Source: Trichormus sp. M33_DOE_039 (GTDB lineage: Bacteria > Cyanobacteriota > Cyanobacteriia > Cyanobacteriales > Nostocaceae). Taken from it: 64,000 bases of DNA. The notes under the pieces are model-generated. The model saw only the letters and a program-made list of their open reading frames with translations. It searched no databases and was not told the origin of the DNA. Below are positions 9,451 to 16,668 of the stretch, piece by piece (the first letter of the stretch is position 1; the number at the start of each line of letters is the position of its first letter). The translations under genes were made by a program, and so were the position numbers. The stretch lies in assembly GCA_015296085.1 (NCBI GenBank), contig DVDT01000098.1:1-64000 (forward strand). Reading direction: 5' to 3'.

Positions 9451-10165
9451 CCCGAATCACTGTCGGGCCAATGAGTGCGGTTTCTGGGGAAGCTGTGACA
9501 AATAAACACGGTGTGCCACTGGCTAAGGCTGATTGATTGATATCGAAAAGGGCTTGATAGGGTACACCTTCTAAAGCACAAATTACAAAGTCGAATTCTG
9601 AGAACATTTCACAGAGTCGAGAAACAGTCACAGCATCTAAATGGGGCGTGAGATTTTCCTCATAGCCGTTGAAAAGTATCCATTTTTGCTGGAGAGCGAG
9701 AAATTCTGGTGTTTGACAGGATGCAAAATCTGTGAGTGTGAAAGCTTGGCAGTTTTGCAACCCTGCGGTGGTAAAAGTTTGAGTGAGAGTAGCCAGTAAT
9801 TGGTGATTGCCTAAAATAGCGATCGCTTTTTGCCGGATGTGATGGGGGACTGTTGGCAATTGGAAGTTCTGATTTTGGGGTGTGGCTTCAGTTACCAATG
9901 CTTCCTCCAAAACGCGGAGTTTAATTAAAGCTGAGATGATCTCCTGTAGGTAGCGACGATTATACCTGTCGGAGAGTTCAGTATAAATCGCCTCAAGCGA
10001 TCGCACACCATCAATTAGCGTCACCAACTCCCGGATAGTATCAGGTTGAATACCTTCAAGGACGAATACGTCATTACCTACCCAACTACAAACCTCACCG
10101 GATGGGTTCAGAAGCAAATGAGCATTGGGGTTGATGCGAAGTATGGGGGAAAGATTGTTTATCAT
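9245..10165 (-). CDS. E1-like / TOMM leader-peptide-binding protein, 5' part of the frameshifted fusion
   Basis: The likely start is the ATG at 10165 (MINNLSPILRINPN); a start 11 codons further upstream would only add hydrophobic residues. The first 90 residues look like a winged-helix RRE (RiPP recognition element) of the TOMM cyclodehydratase C-type proteins. Next comes a Rossmann-like, ThiF/E1-derived domain (KAIAILGN..., FDFVICALEG) and CFGC, one half of a zinc tetracysteine. The other half, CQQC, is in a different frame downstream (7522-9450). The last 30 codons of this frame, after the 8-bp repeat at 9324-9354, look out of frame. So one gene of about 880 codons has been split by a frameshift. 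No YcaO partner is in the window, so the role is more likely leader binding for the fused halogenase than azoline formation. Confidence 0.75.
   Translation of the reverse strand: MINNLSPILRINPNAHLLLNPSGEVCSWVGNDVFVLEGIQPDTIRELVTLIDGVRSLEAIYTELSDRYNRRYLQEIISALIKLRVLEEALVTEATPQNQNFQLPTVPHHIRQKAIAILGNHQLLATLTQTFTTAGLQNCQAFTLTDFASCQTPEFLALQQKWILFNGYEENLTPHLDAVTVSRLCEMFSEFDFVICALEGVPYQALFDINQSALASGTPCLFVTASPETALIGPTVIRGATACFGCRIVTLAEIPSGLQEILPQLSTPLLSPTPPHPHTPTFPFYCAGLFGRSDRSFGSFHANPRH
9324..9354. repeat. 8-bp tandem repeat (TGTGGGGG) at a frameshift
   Basis: Nearly four copies of TGTGGGGG lie exactly where the coding frame changes between the E1-like and halogenase parts. Because the unit is 8 bp, gain or loss of one unit shifts the reading frame. 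The same unit occurs at 13752-13788 and in degenerate form at 51203-51240, so it belongs to a dispersed repeat family. Confidence 0.85.
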
Positions 10166-10363
10166 TAAACTAAGTAAAAATATCAGTATAAAAACCAAAA
10201 ATTAAAACTTTTTTACACTCAAATTAGGCTATGAAAATTGTTTGCCCCTAATCTTATCAGTAGATACTGTGCCTGCTTCTTAAATAAGTTAAAAATTTTT
10301 CCCTAACGGAAGGCAAATCGGATAGGATTTTTTGACAGTATTTTAGATACGGAAATAACAATA
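10166..10363. promoter_or_regulatory. Divergent promoter region of the peptide-modification locus
   Basis: This 198-bp A+T-rich gap separates the leftward E1-halogenase gene from the rightward MBL-LanB-MBL operon, so it must carry the start signals of both arms. No operator sequence is recognisable by eye. Confidence 0.45.
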
Positions 10364-12196
10364 ATGCGTGTCACTATCTGTGGTCATGCTGCTTTATATA
10401 TCGAAACTATTGATCAACGCATCTTGCTTGATCCCTGCTTCGCTGATGAACTAGTTGGTGGGACACTCACCTACTATCCTGGTCGTGTGTTTGAATTGGA
10501 TAAACTGCCCAACCTGACGGCTGTGGTGGTGACACATGGACACTTCGATCACTTTCATCGCCAAACCCTAGAAAAACTTTCTCGTGAACTGCCTATAATT
10601 ACTGCCGATGAGCCGGAACTAGTCACACAGCTCCACCAAATGGGATTTGCCGATGTGAGAGTTTGTCAACCTTGGGGTGCGATCGCACTCGGAGAAACTC
10701 ACTTACTCCCTACGCCTTCCGATCATGAAGAACCAGAGTTTGGTCTGGTGGTGCGGGATGCCACAGGTACATTTTGGCACATGGCAGACGCAGAAGTGAC
10801 AGTGGAAATTAGCGATCGCCTCACCCAAGTTTATGGTGCTATTGATCTGATTTCCACTAAGTATCAGCCAGTAGTCCGCGCTAGCATGGGCTATCAACAC
10901 GGTATGGGAGCAACGTTTGATCGGGAAGGGGTAGTTAGTTGGCTAGAAGCGGCTTGCGCCTGCAACCCTCGTGTAATCTTCCCTTACGCCTCTGGGCTTT
11001 GTTTTAGTGGTCGTCACGCCTGGTTTAATCGTTATGCGTTTCCCTTAAGCGCAGAGGAAACAGTGAGCTTGCTGCAACGTCGCCTTGGTTCACCAGAGAG
11101 AGCAACAACAGTGCGTCCAGGTGATGTAATTGAACTGCAAGCCGGACAACATCCCCAAAGACATGAACAAGCAGCCGATTTCGTCAAAGTGAAACCATCT
11201 GAGGCGTTACGTTGGGAACCGGTTGATCTCAGCACCCTCATGGGACTATCCACACCAGAAGCACGGCGTAGCCTGCAAGGAAAACTAGAGGTATTACTCA
11301 CCAGCAAGCTGTTACCCTGGCTCAGACACATAGTTAAACAGCCTGACACCATTTGGACAAAGTTTTCCTCAGAGCAAGTGGTTTGGCAATTGGTAATTCA
11401 CACTGGGGATGGTGAAAGGCTGAATTACGCCATTGATTTTCGCTCCCAGGATTTTGCTGTGATGTCTGGTGAACATCCAGAAGCCAATTTCTTTACTCAC
11501 ATTGCAGGACAAGCTTTAGACGAGGTGATGACTGACCAAAAACCAGGGCTAATTTTTTGGCTGGCTGGGGAGGTGCGTAGTTACGAAAAGGTGATTTGTA
11601 TCCGTAATGGTCGATTTGAGCCGCCGCAGTGGCCGAATAAACCAGAAGATTTCCCCTCAGATCCCTTAACTTACTATCTCCGTCGTGTTGGGACTGGAGA
11701 AATTGCTGTTGATCAAAATGATTTAGATAATATCCATCTCGAAAAAGTACCGACATCTCTAGAAAGTACCGATGATCTACAAATTCTGATGCGTCTGGGT
11801 GAAAACGACAGAGTAATCAGCAAAAAAGTCCTCTTGGCTTATTTAGCGGTGAAAGAAGCAGAACGTTTGGGTTTGAATATTTCTGATGCAGAAATTCAAG
11901 CCATGTCTGACTCATTTCGAGAGCAGTTTGATTTGCAAGATAGCGACGCGACAGAGGAATGGTTAAAAGCAGCCGGATTGAGTCTAGAAGCATACTCCGC
12001 CGTCATGCGAGATTTCACCGCCGTTCTGAAGTTGGAACAACATTATACAAGCGTGATTGAACCTTGGCTGGCTAATCATCGCCGTGTAGCTACAGCTCGT
12101 TATGCGCGATCGCGTCCTGACTCACTAAACAAAGTGAGTTCGACAAATGAAAAAACCCCTCTCCAAACCTCTCCCCTACAAGGAGAGAGGCTTTGA
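10364..12196 (+). CDS. MBL-fold metallohydrolase with C-terminal SurA/PpiC-like helical domain
   Basis: A 610-residue protein. The N-terminal 260 residues are a UlaG-like metallo-beta-lactamase fold with THGHFDHFH at 57-65, the metal-binding HxHxDH motif. A middle part (about 285-430, with LNYAIDFRSQDF and GLIFWLAGE) looks like an SCP2-type domain. A C-terminal helical domain (about 470-580) resembles the N-terminal helices of SurA/PpiC isomerases, a domain also seen in proteins linked to peptide maturation. The last roughly 20 residues are encoded by a dispersed repeat (12151 onwards) and are probably not functional. It is the first gene of a three-gene + strand operon with the LanB-like gene and a second MBL protein. 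The substrate is unknown; peptide or thioester hydrolysis is possible. Confidence 0.75.
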   Translation: MRVTICGHAALYIETIDQRILLDPCFADELVGGTLTYYPGRVFELDKLPNLTAVVVTHGHFDHFHRQTLEKLSRELPIITADEPELVTQLHQMGFADVRVCQPWGAIALGETHLLPTPSDHEEPEFGLVVRDATGTFWHMADAEVTVEISDRLTQVYGAIDLISTKYQPVVRASMGYQHGMGATFDREGVVSWLEAACACNPRVIFPYASGLCFSGRHAWFNRYAFPLSAEETVSLLQRRLGSPERATTVRPGDVIELQAGQHPQRHEQAADFVKVKPSEALRWEPVDLSTLMGLSTPEARRSLQGKLEVLLTSKLLPWLRHIVKQPDTIWTKFSSEQVVWQLVIHTGDGERLNYAIDFRSQDFAVMSGEHPEANFFTHIAGQALDEVMTDQKPGLIFWLAGEVRSYEKVICIRNGRFEPPQWPNKPEDFPSDPLTYYLRRVGTGEIAVDQNDLDNIHLEKVPTSLESTDDLQILMRLGENDRVISKKVLLAYLAVKEAERLGLNISDAEIQAMSDSFREQFDLQDSDATEEWLKAAGLSLEAYSAVMRDFTAVLKLEQHYTSVIEPWLANHRRVATARYARSRPDSLNKVSSTNEKTPLQTSPLQGERL

Positions 12197-12260
12197 AAGC
12201 TGGATTTTTTGTCGAAACATAGGCAGATTTAAGCCCCTTTTCGTATTGGAGAGGGGTTGA
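12151..12260. repeat. Dispersed palindromic repeat element
   Basis: CCCCTCTCC...CTACAAGGAGAGAGG followed by ...AGCCCC...GGAGAGGGG forms nested inverted arms. The same motif appears at 29939-30061 and 52424-52516. It provides the stop codon and 3' tail of the MBL gene ending at 12196 and fills most of the gap before the LanB-like gene. Confidence 0.75.
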
Positions 12261-12289
12261 GCAGAGGTTCATCGAATTCACGTTAAACA

Positions 12290-14629
12290 ATGAATAATCC
12301 GCAGAGATTTGAGTTTGCCCCTGCTGGTATTTTGCGGGCTGCGGCTTGGCCAATTGAAAGGATTCAGAGTTTTGGTAATCAAAAACTTGCAAAATTAGCA
12401 CTTGCAGCCAGCAGCAGCAACGATGCTCACACCTGGAAGGAATATACAACCGCCTATCAACAGGTACACGAACAAGAACGGGAACGACTGTGGCAAATTA
12501 CCGCAGGCGATTCTTGGTTTATGAAAGCCCTGGTGTTGTCGAATCCGTCTCTTGTCACAGAGGTACAGCGTGGATTAGCACTCAGACAAGGAAAACGGAC
12601 AAAAAAAATTCGGCATCTAGAAACAACAATGTATCGTTACCTAGCAAGGGCGGCGGGACGTACCACACCCTATGGTTTATGGGCTGGTGTGGGTTTAGTC
12701 GAGTTTGGCAAGACAGCACAGCAGAAATCCGCCAAGGCGCAGTATTCCTTTACACCAGATTTGCGTCCCTGGCAAACGATATTGAAAGCGATCGCCCAGC
12801 GTCCCCAATATCGTCAAACCTCCACTTGGCGATTAAACCCCACCTTAAAGCGGCTAGCAGATGGTTCTTGGCAATTTTGGGGACGAACGCCCAAGGGATT
12901 AGTCGAACAGCGTGAGATCGATTCCCAAGCAATTGTCGATATTCTCTTGGAGGAACTAACTACGCTAGAACTAGGAACATTAGATCAACTAGCTCAAACA
13001 GTAGCAGCCTCACCCCGTTGGAATTATGCGACCAAAATACAAGATATTCTGCATTTATTAATTGATGGGGGTGTGCTTGTAGGTGGGCTTGACTTACCCT
13101 ATCGATTTGCTAATCCGTGGGAAGCGTTAGCGGTAGTAGCTGACAAGCTAGTTGAGTCAGATCGTCATCTCTGGAATCAAGCTACTGAAAAAATACATCA
13201 CCTTTGTAATACTCTATCGATGCAACTTGAGATCATGTCTTTGGATGCGCTAGTAGAGTATCTCCAACAAGCAAAGGGATGTATTCAAAAACTTGCCCAA
13301 GATTTTGGTGTCGAACTCATACAGCTACCCGAACCAGTGCTGCACTGCGATTTGGGGCTACCGCTGCGAATCACCATTGATGAGGAGCAGCAAAATAGTT
13401 TACTGCAAACACTCCAAGACTATGAAGACTGCTGGATTCAAGGTCTTAGTCCCGCCTCAGCCCTGCGGATGGTGTTCCGTGAGCGACTGCAACAGGAATT
13501 TGCGGCAGGTGTTCCCCTCAGCGATCTCAAATCTAGCCTAGTTGGCGAAATGAGGACGGCTCATCGCCATTCCGCAGTTGTCACCCGGATAGCAGAGTGG
13601 GAAAGTTGGTTATCACACAATACAGAGGAAGTAGTTTTAGCAACTAGCAATTTGCCCAAGTCCTCTTTGTCTACAGCTCCTTGTGGTTGCTTGTTTGTGG
13701 GGTTATTTGCAGGAGACAAGAGACGGGAGGCAGAAAGTAATAGTTTTTCTTCCCCTACACCCCCACACCCCCACACCCCCACACCCCTAATTCATGGCGT
13801 TAGTGATGAGCCAGTACGATTCTTTGCCCGATTTAGTGAATTACTCAAGGGTGATAATGTACTGCATCCCTGGTTTCAAGAAAAGTTAAAAGATTTAGCA
13901 ACGCAACATCACATTCAGGTAGCAGAACTACAAACTCCCTTTGAGCGTAACCCCAATGTATTAGCTCGTCCCAACTTCGGGATGATGCCGATTGAGTTGT
14001 GGGGTGCAAGTGCTGATACACCATCCCTAGCTGATGCCAAAATTTTTATTGATTTCCAAACACAGCTACCTTTTTTGAAATTGCGATCGCTCCCCAAACC
14101 AGTGGTAGTATTTTGGTTTTCTCTGGGAGCGATCGCATCTAGCGACCCCATCTGTGAACAGTTACTTTGGACTACATTTCAAGATAACCCGATGGCGATT
14201 TTTCGCGCTGCCACACAGCCGATGCAGATGGAACTCACTGCACCCCGCTTTACTCCGCGTGTACGACTACCACAAAATGCTATTTTACGTCCACGTCGGA
14301 CAGTTTTGAGTGGGCAGACTTTAGCAGAACTAGCCCAATTGCCTGCAATGGAGCGTTTTGCTAAATGGCAGCAATTAGCGGCTGAATATAGCTGGCCGAT
14401 ACTGCTCAATCTGCAAATTGCGGGACAACATTCGCTCCTAGTACATCGAGATAGTCCCTTAGCCCTGGAATCCTTTTTCAAAAAAGACTTGCAAGCACAA
14501 ACCCCCTGGCTCATCGTTGAAGAATTAGTCAATCAACCCTGGCTAGTTGACTCCCAAGGAGAACATTACATGGCAGAACTAGCATTACCATTTACCCGCG
14601 CTCAACATGGATGGAGGGAATTGGTATGA
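12290..14629 (+). CDS. LanB-type protein without elimination domain (peptide aminoacyl-tRNA ligase-like)
   Basis: A 779-residue protein of the lantibiotic dehydratase N-terminal (glutamylation) family. RTTPYGLWAGVGL at 124-136 is the conserved R-x-TPFGL-F-A-G motif, and LRPRRTVLS and related blocks follow towards the C-terminus. It ends without a SpaB_C elimination domain, which in full LanB enzymes adds about 300 residues. Stand-alone proteins of this shape use aminoacyl-tRNA either to glutamylate Ser/Thr (split LanB) or to add an amino acid to a peptide C-terminus (PEARL enzymes). No separate elimination protein is visible nearby, which favours the PEARL interpretation (inference). An 8-bp repeat insertion (about residues 488-500, PTPPHPHTPTP) sits in frame in the middle. 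It overlaps the next gene by ATGA. Confidence 0.8.
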   Translation: MNNPQRFEFAPAGILRAAAWPIERIQSFGNQKLAKLALAASSSNDAHTWKEYTTAYQQVHEQERERLWQITAGDSWFMKALVLSNPSLVTEVQRGLALRQGKRTKKIRHLETTMYRYLARAAGRTTPYGLWAGVGLVEFGKTAQQKSAKAQYSFTPDLRPWQTILKAIAQRPQYRQTSTWRLNPTLKRLADGSWQFWGRTPKGLVEQREIDSQAIVDILLEELTTLELGTLDQLAQTVAASPRWNYATKIQDILHLLIDGGVLVGGLDLPYRFANPWEALAVVADKLVESDRHLWNQATEKIHHLCNTLSMQLEIMSLDALVEYLQQAKGCIQKLAQDFGVELIQLPEPVLHCDLGLPLRITIDEEQQNSLLQTLQDYEDCWIQGLSPASALRMVFRERLQQEFAAGVPLSDLKSSLVGEMRTAHRHSAVVTRIAEWESWLSHNTEEVVLATSNLPKSSLSTAPCGCLFVGLFAGDKRREAESNSFSSPTPPHPHTPTPLIHGVSDEPVRFFARFSELLKGDNVLHPWFQEKLKDLATQHHIQVAELQTPFERNPNVLARPNFGMMPIELWGASADTPSLADAKIFIDFQTQLPFLKLRSLPKPVVVFWFSLGAIASSDPICEQLLWTTFQDNPMAIFRAATQPMQMELTAPRFTPRVRLPQNAILRPRRTVLSGQTLAELAQLPAMERFAKWQQLAAEYSWPILLNLQIAGQHSLLVHRDSPLALESFFKKDLQAQTPWLIVEELVNQPWLVDSQGEHYMAELALPFTRAQHGWRELV
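13752..13788. repeat. 8-bp tandem repeat (CCCCCACA) inside the LanB-like gene
   Basis: About four units of the same 8-mer as at 9324-9354, in the opposite orientation. Here the frame stays open through it and encodes a Pro/His/Thr-rich linker. A change of one unit would shift the frame. Confidence 0.85.
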
Positions 14630-16131
14630 CACGTCGCAGATTAAGCAACAAAATTGGCTTTCAACTGATATATCAGGACGAAACAACATTCGGTAGTGCT
14701 GTTACAGGCAAATGTGACACTACGATCAGACGCTACTGCAACAGCATCATGGCACACCGCCAGCAATATGGACTCTCAGATGTAGTAGCGCACTCACGGG
14801 AATTGCTGGCGGCGACAATGACTCCCGGTGGTTTAGCAGATTTGTATGAGCGTCCTGGTGTACTGCGGGAAGATTGGCTTTACCCTGATACTAAAGCGGT
14901 GCAACCTGTAGCACTGCAAATAGAACGCAATATTGGTGAAAGGGTGGTCATTCTCGAATTATCTCCCCATCTCTTGTCCGATTTAGCTTTGTATTTAGGA
15001 GAATGGCAACAAGGGAGTGCTGCACCCACTACCAGCATTGCCCGTGAGTTATGGAATATATTAAATGACTATGGCGCACTGGTAGAAGCGACATTACCTG
15101 AACCATCTGTATTAGGTCATGCTACCTTTGTTGGTCACTCAACGCTGCGTCTGTGTGATGGTAAATCTAGCATCCTGTTTGATCCTTTCTTATTACCTAA
15201 GTCTGAAGTTTATCCGCCCAACTACCAGCCCCTGAGCCTAGAAGAACTAGGACAACCCCATGCCGTATTTATCACCCATTCCCATCCTGATCATTTCGAT
15301 TTAGGAACATTACTCAGAATTGGTGCTGACACGCCAATCTTTGTTCCAGAAGTGCAGCGCGAATCTGTATTAGCAATTGACATGGCTTTACGGTTACGTC
15401 AGTTAGGGTTTAACAATGTTCACACCCTCTGCTGGTTTAACGAACGGCAGATTGGGGGAATGCGAGTTATCGCCCTGCCATTCTACGGAGAACAGCCCAG
15501 CGTTGGGGAGGTACTACATCCAGAAATTCGCAATCAGGGCAATACCTATTTGGTAGAGTATGACCATCACCGTGTGGCACTAACAACCGATTCTGGCAGT
15601 GATTGCTTAGGGAATGTCAAAGGACTAGCAGACACAGCCAAAGATCATTATGGTTCTATTGATACTCTGTTTGGCGGCTATCGGGGTTTTGGACTCTATC
15701 CAATTCAGTATTTATTTTCCTCAGTTGCCCGATATCTGCCTTTTGTACCTGAGAAGATTTGGCAAGTTAGACAAAAAATGATGTGCGATGCCGATGATGT
15801 GATTGATGTCGCTGAAATCTGGAATGCTAAACGAATTGTACCGTACTCAGATGGTGGTGCGCCCTGGTTCTGGCAACGTGGGCTTGGCCCTTGCCTGGAT
15901 GGCTCACAAGCGCACATTATGGCAGTTGACCCCACACCAGAGTATGTTTGTCAAGTTGCAAATCAGCGTTCTGGGACTCGCAAAGATGGAGCGATCGCAT
16001 CTCCCGTATCGATTTGCTTGCTGCGCCCTGGAGATTCTTTAATATTTGCAGAAGAAGCAGATAAGTTAATAGTTGAAAATCAATCTTGGCCTTATGATAA
16101 TTTCTCAGCCTCTCAAAACACAAAATTTTAA
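14626..16131 (+). CDS. Second MBL-fold metallohydrolase of the peptide locus
   Basis: I chose the ATG at 14626 because it overlaps the upstream stop codon as ATGA and has GGAGGGA about 8 bases upstream; an in-frame ATG at 14611 is also possible. The protein has 501 residues. The first 160 or so are not recognised. They are followed by a UlaG-like beta-lactamase fold with ITHSHPDHFD (HxHxDH at about 218-223) and later metal-ligand candidates (TTDSGSD, PYSDGGAPW). It is translationally coupled to the LanB-like gene and so is very likely part of the same pathway. Two different MBL proteins in one peptide locus are unusual; one may cleave the modified product from its carrier peptide, but that is inference. 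Confidence 0.75.
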   Translation: MTRRRLSNKIGFQLIYQDETTFGSAVTGKCDTTIRRYCNSIMAHRQQYGLSDVVAHSRELLAATMTPGGLADLYERPGVLREDWLYPDTKAVQPVALQIERNIGERVVILELSPHLLSDLALYLGEWQQGSAAPTTSIARELWNILNDYGALVEATLPEPSVLGHATFVGHSTLRLCDGKSSILFDPFLLPKSEVYPPNYQPLSLEELGQPHAVFITHSHPDHFDLGTLLRIGADTPIFVPEVQRESVLAIDMALRLRQLGFNNVHTLCWFNERQIGGMRVIALPFYGEQPSVGEVLHPEIRNQGNTYLVEYDHHRVALTTDSGSDCLGNVKGLADTAKDHYGSIDTLFGGYRGFGLYPIQYLFSSVARYLPFVPEKIWQVRQKMMCDADDVIDVAEIWNAKRIVPYSDGGAPWFWQRGLGPCLDGSQAHIMAVDPTPEYVCQVANQRSGTRKDGAIASPVSICLLRPGDSLIFAEEADKLIVENQSWPYDNFSASQNTKF

Positions 16132-16252
16132 TATATAAAAGAGAAAAATATGATTAATAAGTTAAGATACCAATTTAAAAAACAATTTTAAAATATTAAT
16201 GCACAAAACCAAATTGCGAAAATAAATTCACAAACTAAAACCCAAAATTATA

Positions 16253-16486
16253 TTACCTATTAGGTAGTAAATAAAAACCACGAATACCCCCACCAGCAGT
16301 AGTCTCTGGTGTGCCTCTATTTGGTGCAATAAAGGGTTGACCAGGTTTTGGTTGTGAGATTTTTGGCACAGATGTTACACCAAATTGAGATGCTGTACTT
16401 GCTTTTGTGGATATACCATAAATTAGAGATAATCCTATCAAAATAGACACTGATGTAACACTTAAAATTTGATTCACCCTATTCAT
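16253..16486 (-). CDS. Small secreted protein with a DUF928-like motif
   Basis: With the start at ATG 16486 (AAGGG upstream) the product has 77 residues. It has a clear Sec signal peptide (about 1-30, VTSVSILIGLSLIYGIS) and a Pro/Gly-rich remainder with RGTPETTAGGGIRG near the end. That motif resembles the beginning of DUF928, a family of secreted cyanobacterial proteins, so this may be a truncated relative. It lies downstream of the transporter gene on the same strand. A signal peptide argues against it being the RiPP precursor of this locus, though it is the only small gene between the biosynthetic and transport genes. Confidence 0.55.
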   Translation of the reverse strand: MNRVNQILSVTSVSILIGLSLIYGISTKASTASQFGVTSVPKISQPKPGQPFIAPNRGTPETTAGGGIRGFYLLPNR

Positions 16487-16668
16487 AATATTATCAACCC
16501 TTGCTATTAATAAACACAAAACCATGTTGCAGAGATGCAAGATATTGCTCCCCACATGAGTGCATATTTCGTATGAGTGAAAATTGCTATATATTTAAAC
16601 TCACCAGATAGACAAGGTTTTACGCAAAAGCCAGCTAACAGTCATCAGTCAACATTTTTCCCAAATCC

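Noticed and set aside
16253-16486. Small protein considered as the precursor peptide of the halogenase/LanB locus
   Set aside because: It has a Sec signal peptide and a DUF928-like motif, unlike NHLM substrates.
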